Below are positions 37,901-49,391 of a stretch of DNA of 64,000 bases, piece after piece. The notes below the pieces were generated by a model, which saw only the letters and a program-made list of their open reading frames with translations, was not told the DNA's origin and did not search any database. A program made the position numbers and the translations under genes. This DNA is from Caprimulgus europaeus (Eukaryota > Chordata > Aves > Caprimulgiformes > Caprimulgidae). Numbering within the stretch: the stretch's first letter is position 1; each line of letters starts with the position of its first letter. The stretch lies in assembly GCA_907165065.1 (NCBI GenBank), contig OU015524.1, positions 32,143,295 through 32,207,294 on the forward strand. The letters are read 5' to 3'.

Positions 37901-37971
37901 CTGTACAGCAAATCAGCACAAAGTCTGTTTGCAGGAAGCAAAGACCAAAATGATTAATCTGTGTAGTATAT

Positions 37972-38607
37972 CATCCTGGTTTTTAGCTGGGACAGAGCTA
38001 GGTTTCTTTTTAGTAGGTAGAGTAGTGCTGTGTTTTGGTTTCAGCATGGAATTTGTTATGAGAAAAACGTTGATAACATACCAATGTTTTTAATTGTCTT
38101 TGGAAGTCAAAAGACTTCATGTTTTGTTAGTCTACAAGTGTAAGGTCTAGGAAGGGGTGAGGAATATTTAAATTAATAAACTAGATTGTCATTCTGATAT
38201 GCCAGTGGAGTATTCCATATCATATAATGTCATGTTCAGTTTATTGATGAGGGACTCTCTCTCATGGGGCTTCTCTCTCTCTTTGGCTCTTGCTTGAGCT
38301 CTCACTCTTCTGGAATTGTGGTTTCAGTTTCAGGACTATTGCTTCTCTGGGATCATTATCTGAGAATGGGATAGGCTTGGTCAGCAAGTAGTGAGCAATT
38401 GCACTATCAGTCATTTGAATATTTTATTGCTTATTATTATAATTATTATTTTAACATAATTATTATTTTTATTTTATTTCAATTATGAAATTGTTCTTAA
38501 CCAACAAGTTTCCTTACCCTTACCCCTCCAATTCTGCTCCCTATCCCCTGTGGGGGTGGAGTGAGTGAGTGGCTGTGTTTGGCTGCTAGCCAAGTAAAAC
38601 CACCACA
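37972..38607 (+). mobile_element. Complete solo LTR of an avian ERVL-like endogenous retrovirus
   Basis: This 636-bp unit is flanked by a perfect 5-bp target-site duplication TATAT (37967-37971 and 38608-38612). It opens with CATCCTGGTTTTTAGCTGGG, which I read as a mutated form of the family's TGTCCTGGTTTCAGCTGGG. It continues with GTGCTGTGTTTTGG (about 38027), GTTGATAACATACC (about 38068), a CATATCATATAATGTCATG promoter-region block (about 38217), GAGCAATTGCACTATC (about 38393), an AT-rich tract, and the closing CTAGCCAAGTAAAACCACCACA. There is no internal retroviral sequence and no partner LTR, so it is a solo LTR left by recombination. The starting TG has become CA, and the divergence indicates an old insertion. 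Confidence 0.9.
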
Positions 38608-41364
38608 TATATGTAGATAGCTGTGTAGGTGAGGCACATTTCTACTTCACAGAGAGCTGGGGACCACCAGCTTGCTCACAAGGACCAGAGAATAGCCATT
38701 GGGAGATGCAGAAAATCAGAAAAGAAAAATAATTCAAGAAGGCCACTTAAAAGATGAATTGGTTTGCTGATTTATAAAAATAAATTTCAACAAATTTACA
38801 GATTTTTTTTGTGTCTGAGGCAGGGAAAAAGTCCTTTGCTATGGGAGGAAGACACAGTTATCAGTGGAGACACACTAATCTACACGATCAGAAAGAAGGG
38901 ATGGTCATATGATAATGTCCTCATTTGTCAATCGTTAAGGAAGATATGCTGCAGCAGCTGCATATAATGCTCACTGGATAAAAAGCCTTCAGTAGTGATC
39001 ACAACTGCTAACACCTGATTCAGAGACAGCCATAGAAAGATTTCTGTAGACCCTAGTAAACTCAACCAAGACTGCTATTTCTATTTTATGACCTCTTGGC
39101 ACCACAAGGCCACATTGGGGAAACTGTTCTTCCTGACAAGTGACTTTCATTCTGTGGTTGAGGAAAGCAAAATATTTCTCTTGTCTTTCTTTTTTGGTTC
39201 ATGGCTATTAAAGATTGTCTCTTCACGCCCTGGACATCAGGTCTGTGATCAGAGCTGAAAAGCTGTTCCAAGTATATTTCCTCATCTCTCAAATGTTGTG
39301 GCTATATCTTCGCCAGCCATTCATATAGCACAGTAAAGGTGGATTTATCTACACTTTTCTCTCCCTGCTTGCATTCTACTGTCTTCCATCTTACAACACT
39401 AGATTTTGCCAAAGAGAGGGATAGAACATGAATAATATAGAAAAGGACTGACTCGAACTCTCCAGCTACCCCAAGGTGGCATGACTATTTGCCCCAAGTC
39501 CAATCCAATTTGACATCCTCCATTATTCTTTTTACCTTTTAAGACCTGAGTTATGGCAATAACAATTTAAATTGTTAAAGGCATATCTTAACTTTTAGGA
39601 TACTTTGCTTTCAGTTTGCCACATTACTGGTTTTTATTTACTTTACTTTATATAAATTTATTGCCTTGGGGCACAGTTCCATTGTTCTAAGTTGTAAACA
39701 GAAGATGTCAGAACTTCTAGAAACTGAATCACCAAATGTCATGTTGAATGATCAGAAAGTGTTAAAACCACTGTGAACACTTGTGCAAATCTTTGTTAGG
39801 AAACTTGCTGAACATCACCTAAGAACTCACTGGCACAGGCATAGCTTGGACACAACTATCCAGAATAGTATTTAACTCTTCAAAATCAGGCAATGACCCA
39901 CAGTCCTTCTAAAGCTTATGCTCTTTCACAGAAGATTACTGGGAAAGATAAGTAACTCATAACTTAATTGTCCACTTAAGTAGCTATTCTTTAAGGAGAT
40001 TGCATCATGGCAAGTTCTGTTGATAAAGTTGTTTTTTCATTAGCAAAGTGTATAATGCAGTGATTGTTTTCCTAACGTATAGTAGCTCCTTCATTGCCTT
40101 TGCTGTCACACCTCCCTTTCTAATGTCCCTGTCTCTATGTTATGTGTATATCTTGGTGAGCAAAGTGTAGGGTGCTCTTTGAACATTAAAACTCTAGAAA
40201 ATGTCCACAAGAGCTAGTGAACTGAATCTTAGCCTAGGCAACAAATTTTCTCCCTGAAAGGTTTTATCTGTGAAAGAGTTAATTTTATGGGTGAATTATG
40301 TATCAATTTCTTTGTTTGTGTCAGTTAACACTGATCTGAATGTTAATGAACTTTAGAGAGCTAACAGATGTTTCATTGATATTTATTGTACCTGTACCTT
40401 TCAATTGCTAATGTATAAATTGTAGAAAACAAATGGAAATGAATCAAAGTAGAAATCTGGCTCTGCAAAAGAAGTAATGTTGCTTGGTAACAAGGACCCT
40501 GTGCCTGCCAGGCATTGATCATGATCCCCCTCCTTTGTGTAATATTCAAGTCAGAAGATAGCTATTATCATGGAACTGCATGAAGTTTATCATGCAGTTG
40601 CATAAGCTGGCTAAATGACTAGTTACAGATGTTACTGGCTTCTACATCGGCCTTTCTTGAGCCATTTCCTCTGGAAAGCTCCTTTCTGCAGAGTATGATA
40701 ACTTATTTTTTTCTACAATGTTACACATACCATAAATCTTCCTTCTCTTCCTAGTTCTTGCTGTCACCTCCCTTTGTAGCTGGAAGGGACTTAGCACTGA
40801 CAAACAAGAAACCTCCTGTCCTGTAATCTGGTGACAGCATTGCATATCTGTTCCTAGCAGGGCAGCTCTGGGGGCTGTGCTCCCTCATGAACATCAACCA
40901 AGGAAGCCAATTAAAAGTAAGAAGTTCCCTCCTAACTCATCAGGTAGGAAGGTACAGAACAAACAAAAATATTATACAGATAGAAGTGGCTACTGTCTGT
41001 AGTGGAAGTAGTTCATTGCATTTTGAATTGCTGACTACTTTCCTAGCCTTGCCTCATGGATTCAGAGATTTATTTGAAGTGCCCGGGGGATGTCACAAAT
41101 AGATCTAAAAGTTGTTAGAGCCTGGGGTAGGTGACAGAAGGTGGGAACTTTCACTCAGCCTCCAACTATAATTTTACTTTCTCCAAATACTCCCAACAGA
41201 GAGAGAAGATTCATTAATATGTCATGAGTGAAAAGCAATAATCAACTGGGAGACGAATAATAATACTACACTTTTATGTATGGCATAAAAGAATAGCTAA
41301 AAGTAGGTACTAGAGAGAATCAGGTGAAGTATTCTAAGGCTGGACAGGAAAGTGACCTGTCGAA
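38608..41364. other. Unique DNA without a supported gene
   Basis: There are about 2.7 kb of AT-rich DNA with small frames only (for example 38764-38967 and 39086-39292), none with a recognisable domain. No transposon was recognised. Confidence 0.5.
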
Positions 41365-41515
41365 GGATGCCTGCTTTCTGGAAATGTTCAAGTCCAGTTT
41401 GGATAAGGCTTTGAACAACCTAGTCTAGTGGAAGGTGTTCCTGCTGATGGGAGGGGAGTTGTAACTAGATGATCTTTAAGGTCCTTTCCAACCCAAACCA
41501 TTCTATGATTCTATG
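41365..41515 (+). mobile_element. CR1 LINE 3'-end fragment
   Basis: The sequence runs through the standard CR1 3' end: a CTGGAAATGTTCAAGTCCAG block (about 41378), GAACAACCTAGTCTAGTGG, GTAACTAGATGATCTTTAAG and CCAACCCAAACCATTCTATG, ending with the octamer pair ATTCTATGATTCTATG at 41515. It is severely 5'-truncated; only the end of ORF2 and the 3' untranslated region remain. Confidence 0.92.
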
Positions 41516-44094
41516 AAGGAAGCAGAAAATAAGATGCATCTTGTTCAATACAACTCAGAAAAGCATACAGTGGTCGACATAGTCACAGCAAGCCCCATCA
41601 AGGGTAAGCTGTCAATGTGATCTGGAGCAGAAAGTAGGATTTCAGTTTAAACTGAAATGGAATTTTTCTACTCTCGCAATACATTGTTTCATTGTGGAAT
41701 GCCCTGTGTATGTGTGTGTTGATCCATCTTCTTCTGAAATGTGCATCAAATTCCAGAGATTTATGTGCGTCAGCAGTTACTGATAGTAACTGCTACTGGG
41801 TACAATGTACTCCAGGCGGTTCCCAGGGTTTTAGTAGGGAAGGCATAGGAGCAAAATCAACATTTTGATAGCTGTTATGTTGAACTATGTATTTTCGAGG
41901 AAAAAATACAATTTAAGCTTGCTGGTTGCTTGCTTATCACTGACAAAATGCAACATTACAGCAACAAGGTCCTGTGATTAATTTTAGATAACATATCTGT
42001 AATTATTTTTTAAGTATTTTTCTGAGTTTCTATATATGCATCATCTCTCTCCCATCTGAGAGCATAGCTGATGATAGCTCAGTGATACCTTACTGGTGTA
42101 CTAGGAAGTGTCACTGCTGTCAAGGCAGAATGTATTTTTCTATGTGCCTGGTTGAAGAACACTCTGTACTGTATACATTTCCTACATTTAATACACCTGT
42201 CAAAAGCTAGCAAAAGGTAGAAATATGCTTGCTTTCTACAAAAGAGGATGTTTTGCTTGGATGAATGCTAATCAAATTATTACATTCAAGCCAAGTTTCT
42301 CTTTAGTGCTTCAGTAGAGTGCTATGGCCCAGCTACAGGGGATTACTAATCAACAGGTTTTGGATGAAAATCAGGTAGTTCAAGACCTCCTTTGAGTAAT
42401 GATCATTAGGCATTATATTGCTGATTATAACCAATGGGACTGTATACTTAGAAATCCTGTCCATATGAAAGCATGCCACATAGCATTATTTTGGCACTCC
42501 AGTATAGACAGGCAAAGTGAGGCCTTGAAAACCACCATGTGCTCCAGGAAAACAAGTTTTATTTTTAATCCAGGTGAGACCTTAGTTAGGCAATGGTACA
42601 TAAATTAACACATCAAAGGCCTCAGGATAGTCTTGTTGCTACATGCCAAGAAATGACCTACAGAGATGGTCAGACTAACTCTGACCACAGGATTGAAACA
42701 GTCCCACTAGACTAGCACAGTGTTTTATTTGGCCAAATACTCTTATAGACCCAGGTGCATTAGCCTATGCAAAACACTATTACCTTTGTTCTTGAGTCTG
42801 ATCTTTACTGTTTCTGAATGGCATTGCAGTGTAACAATTGTGACATATACATAGCTGAAGGTCTCAAAAGACCCTGTAGGGCCAACAGACACTCTTTTTT
42901 GAAACCACTTATTGAAACTAAGTTGCTCACCTCACCTTAAGAAAATTTAAATATTTTTGAAACTCTGATTAAAATGGCAAATGGATCAGTATACTTCTAC
43001 TGGAGCAGAGAGATCATGCATTTTTTTTAAAGAATTCTCTACAGAAATGTTTGCACTTTGGGGCTTGTCAACAGGATACAGAACACTATATCTGTATTTT
43101 ACCACTTCAAATTTTGTTTCACTGAAAGCCTGTGGTACCAAGTCAGTCTGTGTCTGATGAATTCATGGGTTTACACATTTCTAATTGCTGTCCACACTGA
43201 CATTGACACCAGAAAGAAGCTATGCTGGCAGAATCAAAGACAAAAGTCAAACGGGCAGAGATACTAAATGCTGAATTATCCTTATTCTACTGTAGATATC
43301 AAAGAGTTATTTGCTTTAAAAACCACAGTCTATATCAGACAACTGAAGAAAGGCATATGGGGATAAGGCCTGTAATATTTTACTGAATCTCTGAGGGACA
43401 GACCCCCTCTTTTCACAGGACTGTCTGCAGACCTCTCCCAACCCTAGCAGCAGCCAGAATGGACCACACTTACTTTTGATGTCTATTCCTTGCATTTAGC
43501 CCTGGGTGACAGAAGCCTAGAAAATGATAAGTTTCACAGGGAGGATGAATGGGAAATTATTCATATTTCTCCCTATAGAAGTCATATGAGACATCAACTG
43601 CCACTTATTTGTTTTGTATTCAGAACAAAGTAATGGAGGTCCTTCCTCAGCTTTCAGGTAAGCTGTGGCACTCCTTGGCATTAGGCTGTTAAATACAAAC
43701 CACACTTTTTATCTCAGAAAGTCCCTCATCTGCAAATTCTTGGGCCTCCTGAGAATATTCTAGAGAAATGTTGATAAATGCTTTCTCAGCTCTTCCTTAA
43801 ATGTTTTGGTTTTGGCCATTGTCAGAGATCAAAAATAGTGAGATGGCTCTTTTATCTGGACTTTTCATCTGAGCCAAGATGCAAGGTCTAACTCTTATAT
43901 GTCCATTAGCTCCAAAAGTATTCAGGTTGCCATTTGACACAGCACTGTTCAGAGAAAATCTCTGGCTGCCGAGAACAGTCAGTTATTAAAATAATCTCTT
44001 ATCATTATTGCTTTCTTAAGTAGGAGATGTAAACTGTACTGTTTGTGTTATGACAAAACTTTTTATCCATGTTCCTATCTCTAGGGTAAAACAA

Positions 44095-44291
44095 TAGTTA
44101 GAATATTAGACTAGGTTGGAAAGCTAGGTGTTAGTTTCAAATGTGTTACTAGTTCTTAATACAGCCCCAAGAAAATGCTTTTCTGTGCTTTTTCATCTCT
44201 AAAATGATGATGATGATAACAGAGCTCTGTGAAACCATTTGGCCATATTAAAATGAAAAGCTCTGTTTGATAGCTTAGAGCTTATTATTAT
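44095..44291 (+). repeat. Ancient tRNA-headed MIR/L3-like SINE remnant
   Basis: The sequence starts with a degraded tRNA-like head: TAGTTAGAATATTAGACTAG, then GTTAGTTTCAAATGTG, which resembles the B-box region. TTTTCTGTGCTTTTTCATCT and CTAAAATGATGATGATGATA (about 44191-44220) match the 'tctgtgcctcagtttcctcatctgtaaaatg' block. The tail CTCTGTGAAACCATTTGG, then ATGAAAAGCTCTGTTT and CTTATTATTATC, matches the 'gtaaagcgctttgg...gaaaagcgct...tattatt' end. This is the best preserved of the old SINE-like traces in the window. Confidence 0.6.
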
Positions 44292-46227
44292 CACCATGCA
44301 TAATGCAGGCCCTGCAAAATCAGAGCATCATGAAATGCCTGCTGTCCTCATTTATATAACTTACTCTATGAACCCCAGCGCATTTCCATCTGAAGATGCG
44401 CATCAGATGGAAATAAGGTATGGGAAATGAAGCTCCTATATCAGTTTGGGGTTCTGGATCAAACCACCAACTGGTACAGAATCCCAAGGAAATTATAGCA
44501 AGGCTTGTTGATCTTGATCCTGTGGGATACTAGCATAATTCAGCCAGTGTCACCCCAGGGTCTGTAAGCCAATTTACCCAACCAGCCAAAAGGGGAAAGC
44601 TGATCTTCACTTCAGTAACTCCTTGGTGGTTCAACTGTCTCTGCCCAAACAGGCAGCACTGCTGCTGCAAATTCCCAAAGCTTTTCTTTCTCTCACTTAT
44701 TGCATGGATTGAGTTGTCTCTATTGTATTTTCTGTAACTTCCTGGCATCTCTGCTCCATTCTTCTCATAGTGTCCTTTCTATCTGTAGTGTGATGTTGCA
44801 GTTGGGCCAATAAGGCTATTTAATGAGCAGATAATCTTGTTCCTTCATAAGGAAAAATTACTCAGCATTACAGTTTATCTACAGAGCAAACAGATTGTCA
44901 AATAAAATAGCATATTATGCCCTAAATAATTAAATAACCACAGAGATATTTGTCATTCTGCTATTCAGCAGACTGGTGTCAGCTGAAAAAGCAGATATCT
45001 TGTTCCAAATGATGTTGGCTTCTCTTTTAAAAGTGCAGTTGCAGAAGGAAAGCAATTGACAAAAATGGCACTGTGGGGTTCCATATTTTTTCTCTCCATG
45101 ACTTCATGCACAAATTTGTTCCATTTATAAGTTATACAATGATTTTTCTAACTGCCAGTATTGCAACCTCAGACCTAGAAAATTGCACCAGGATTCCTCT
45201 GTTTCTCTTTTGTCACTATAAGAGGAGATACCACAGTCACCATTTAGCTGACAGATTTGTTGAAGAACAAAGCAAAATAAGATTTTTTCACTTCTCATAA
45301 CAATAGCAGAAATTTTTTTTTTCATTTATTTTCTTTTTTAGAATTTTTTGTTTTGTTTTGTTTTATTTTTTGGTCATCTGTGTGTCAGCAGCTGTGGAAG
45401 ACAGAAGTGGTAGGAGGAATGTAGTACTTTTTGACAATGACACATAGTATTGTTTTAATGAATAAAAAGAAAATTTCCAGCTGGTATGGCAGGGATATTT
45501 ATTTGGTTCATTGTGCAGTAAATAGATAAACTGGATGATAGCGCATATTTTGAATTTAATGCAGAAGGTGATGTCCCAAATATGCAGCAATATGTTTATA
45601 TATTAATAATGCTGAGAAAGTATCTGTGGTCCTAAAATAGATTTCAGAAGATCCCAAATCTATATATGTGTGTGATTGTTCTTTCCTACTCCTGGCAGAT
45701 TTTCTTTCCAAATTCTTCAATTTTATTTACAGTAACGAGCTTCAGTTCAGTCTTAGCTTTTTAGATTTATTGCCTTGCAAATCATCAGAGCCAGAAACAC
45801 CTGTTGTGTCCAGTTGGAATGGAGGGGCTGTAAGGCTGTAATATACCCAACATGTGTTTCTTAATTTGCATCAAGTTGAGAACTATATGACCTCAAAAAC
45901 TACATATCTTCTTCCCCAACCCACCCACTTCCCTCTCCCCACCCCTGGATTTGTAGACACTACAACTTAGAGTAATATTTAGAGGTATACAAAATGCGTA
46001 AGTAGTGACTTTCTATCACTTTCAGAACTGTGGACATAACTAAATCAACTGGCTTCACATGCATAAGAGATACAAAAAATTGTAGCAATAAAGATTTTAT
46101 TACTCTAAACTATTTCTAAAATAACCTTTCCCCCTCTCTCTTAAATGGGGAGTAAATGGAATACATGATAGTGTGGCAAGAGTGTTTTATTATCATGCTT
46201 GAGTAAGGCAGTCATTTCAAACTCATG

Positions 46228-46386
46228 CCAATAAAAGGCCAGCTCCTGCTGCCATTACTCATTTATACAGCCCTAATGACTTTGATACGATGATATGCTT
46301 GAACAATTTAAGCAGAATTCAGTACAAAATATTATTTTCAGGGCTGTTTATTGGAAATTAGAAATTTTTATCTGTGCTATAAATAA
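46228..46386. promoter_or_regulatory. Possible distal regulatory element, motif-dense
   Basis: It holds CCAATAAAA (46228-46236), a CDX/posterior-HOX-type site, a CTAATGAC homeodomain-like site and CTTTGATAC, a TCF/LEF-like site, near 46272-46288. CTATAAATAA (46377-46386) fits the MEF2 consensus. The segment lies directly upstream of the signal-peptide-like frame at 46447. Function is inferred from motifs only. Confidence 0.2.
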
Positions 46387-48803
46387 TATTTTGGAGTATG
46401 AAAAAATCAATTGACATTTTAACATCTAATTCACATTGCTCAAATAATGGCAACTTTTCAGGCTACCTGTTTACTTTTGCTTTTCTGTCTACTGAGCGTG
46501 ACAGTGGACTGCTCTGCTTCACTTTGGATTTTTAATCAATCTCACTTTCCTGTTCTCAGTTCAACGGTGGGTGCACCAAACCTAGAGTGGTCACTTTCAT
46601 CAGCTTTTCTTAATGACTTAGCTTTTCATCTTGAACCTGAATTAATTCCCAATAAATCCTAGCCATAAGACATCTGTTTCAAACAAACCTTTCACTAGAG
46701 GCCTTGTCTGTTGCAGTCCTTTCTGAAAAGACTGCTCTTCTACTGATATTTCTCAATCAGTATGCACACATGTTTAAATGAAGAAACACATCATTGGTTT
46801 TCCTGTCTCATTCTTCTTAAACCATTGAACTCCCACCGTGCCACCATTTCCTGTTATCAGACACTTGTCAGTTATAATTAGTCAGCTGCTTCACAATTAG
46901 CAGGGAAAAAAGATATAATTTCTTTGTTTTGGTCCCAAATGTTTAAAGCCAGGAGAAGGGTAAATCAGAAAAGTGTTCCACCCTCAGAGTGTTGCAAGTC
47001 AGTCTCCTGTAGCATGTCTTGTTTTCTTGGCTATGCCTTCTAATTTTTAGCAATAACACAAGAAGACGATGTCCTTGATGTATTTTCTTTGATGGAATGA
47101 GTTTTAAGTACTGTCATCGCCTGCCTTTGCACAAACCTTGGATTAATCTGTGCATTCAGTTTGCTTACAAGGATTTTGTACTGAGATGCTTCAAAACAAG
47201 CTTGGTAGAAAAACAGGAAAATAACGTCAGAAGGATTATATTTCACAAGTGAAAAATCACTAGTGCAAGGAAGAAAAGAGTTAGACCCAGAGCCATCTCC
47301 ACTGATAACTAGCTCCCTCCAAAGAAATTGTTGGACAAAGTATTTGTTGTACTTTATCAGGCTAACACCAAGGTTTTTATTTTGAGTAATTTTGCATCTG
47401 CACAGGTGGGTAACTGAGATTAGAATAAACGTCTGGTCTGTGTAATCGAATCTGTACTTCTTATCAGCAGTAGTGCGAGCTCCCACTTGCAACTGAAGGT
47501 CTATTGCCTGCGTTCTGGTTCGCATGAAAAGCAAGACAGTGCTACAGAGTTTTCAGTCTAGTTATCCAAGGCAAAATAGTGCTGGGAGGAGAGAGAATGA
47601 TCCAGAACAGGCAATGAACACACTGGGCAGATGAATAGCAAAGAAGAGAAGAGACCCAAATCTCATGATTGTTATGATGACCTCATATCATAGCATACCA
47701 GCTTTTGTTGCTCGGTGGCATCCACTCTGTGTCGTATTTTCTGCAGTGAAACTCCAAATCATCGAGAACGTGGGAATGTGTGTCAGTTTACCCAGATGAA
47801 GTACACTGAGAGAACTGCTGTGGAAGAGCAGCATATTAGCTTCTCCTTTCATGTCTTTCTAGGATAAAATGCAGCCCATTTCCACATGTCTGGAACTGCT
47901 ACATCTTAATTCAAGAAAACTGAAAGTTTCTTGAATCTCAACCAAATGCTAGCCCTGCCCATTTTGGATTGTGTTCATTGCCCTGATCATTTGATTTTAT
48001 TCATGTTTGTTTATTTATTTATTTAAAATTATGGCAATGTGGAAAGAGTGAACAGGATCAAAATATTGTTTGTTGCAGAAACTGTACATACTGAAGAGTA
48101 GTAAATAACATCTTGTGATTTGTGTAATAAATTAAAATAACTGTTTTTCTCAGGGTTGAGATTAATTATTTCTGTTCTCCCAGATGTAAAACCCTTTGCC
48201 TTGATATTTAAATTTATTTTTATTTTCCCCCAAGCGCTTTTGTAAACTTTTTTTTTTAAAGTAATTAGAATAAAGAGAAAAGAATTTGCCATGCATGTAT
48301 TGGTGGGTTGCTTGTTGCTTATTTAAATGCATGCAATCAATAATGTAAAACTGTCTTTCAGAGCCTGGGTGAGGGAGTGACAATTTGAGAGAAAACCTGA
48401 AGTGAAAACAGTTCGCCTGCAAGGGAACATGTCCTGTAGTGTATCCCAAGGTATACACCAAACTCTAGACATGTTAAGAAATCCTATAGACATATTAAGT
48501 AAGGATAGGGAAACTCTTTGTGCTCTTTTCCCTTTGAGCAATGTTGCTAAACTTTTATCATTTTCACATCCTGAACCTGGCTCTGATCCAAATTCCTTTG
48601 GAAGAATGATGCCATGGATTGTTGGTAAATAGTATTGGAAATATGGTATTTAGCCTCCCCTGGAGCCAAAGCTGAACTTCTAGAGGGGCCAGAGGATTCC
48701 AGGGAATTATTCTTTGAGAAATTAAGTTTAACATGTCAGCTATCATCTGTTGGGCAAGGTGCATGCACACCATCACACAGCTCACTCATGCTAGTACTTT
48801 GGG

Positions 48804-48821
48804 AAAAAAAAAAAAAAAAAA
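48804..48821. repeat. Poly(A) tract, 18 bases
   Basis: An A-run lies about 95 bp before a CR1 copy of minus orientation. The two are not part of one element, because CR1 ends in octamers and not in poly(A). Confidence 0.75.
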
Positions 48822-48916
48822 GAGTCCTTTGCAGCTTTTCCATCTACTTATAGAAACCATGCCCAAGGATGCTTGAAAGATACTCACTTCTCATTACTTC
48901 TCTGGAACAGCCAGCA

Positions 48917-49391
48917 TATAGAATCATAGAATGGTTTGGGTTGGAAGGGATCCTCAAAGGTCATCTAGTCCAACCCCTCTACAGTGAGCAGGGGCAAATT
49001 CAACTACATCAGGTTGCTCAGAGCCCTGTCCAGCCTGACCTTGAGTGTTTCCAGGGATGGGGCTTCTACCACCTCTCTGGGCAACCTGTTCCACTGTTTC
49101 ACCACCCTCATCATAAAAAAATCTCCTTCATATATCTAGTCCAAATCTACCCTGTTTTAATTTAAAACCACTATCCCTTTTCCTGTTGCTACAGGTCCTG
49201 CTAAATGCTTGTCCCCATCTTTCTTATACATCTCTTTATGTATTGGAAGGCTTCAATAAGGTCTCCCCATAGCCTTCTCTTCTCCAGGCTGAACAACCTC
49301 AACTCTCTCTGCATTTCTTCATAGGAGAGATGTTCCATCCCTCTGATCATTTTTGTGGCCCTCCTCTGGACCTGCTCCAACAGGTCCATAT
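48917..49391 (-). mobile_element. CR1 LINE 3' fragment with intact 3' end
   Basis: The plus strand opens TATAGAATCATAGAATGG (48917) and continues GTTTGGGTTGGAAGGGATCC, GGTCATCTAGTCCAACCCCT and CTCTGGGCAACCTGTTCCAC, ending in the ORF2-derived part at about 49390. On the minus strand the frame 49201-49389 begins MDLLEQVQRRATKMIRGMEH and contains [19 protein letters not shown], which is CR1 ORF2. The terminal octamers are almost perfect, so this is one of the younger copies. Confidence 0.93.
49201..49389 (-). pseudogene. CR1 ORF2 remnant
   Basis: The 62-codon frame matches the stretch of CR1 ORF2 between the DLLE/QRRAT block and the GDLIEAFQYIK block. It is 5'-truncated and stops early at 49201, before the RTRGN/FRLDI blocks of the family. 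It is a fragment with no catalytic domain. Confidence 0.8.

Larger units (their letters stand above)
28325..37971. other. Unique DNA without a supported gene, 9.6 kb
   Basis: No exon, RNA gene or young transposon was recognised. Frames are short and contradictory between strands. A TTTTG run lies at 31744-31776, an old SINE-like remnant at 30320-30520, a weaker one near 29055-29130, and a motif-dense stretch at 34836-34933. A near-consensus splice donor (GTAAGT at about 37003) ends a frame begun at 36901, but there is no convincing acceptor or protein homology. Confidence 0.55.
41516..48916. other. Unique DNA without a supported gene, 7.4 kb; two open frames worth a check
   Basis: No exon or RNA gene can be supported. 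The stretch includes an old SINE-like remnant (44095-44291), a 12-bp-arm hairpin (44382-44414), a motif-dense segment (46228-46386), an ATG-started frame with a signal-peptide-like start (46447-46662), the longest frame of the window (47040-47534, minus) and an 18-base A-run at 48804-48821. Neither frame shows homology I recognise. Confidence 0.5.
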
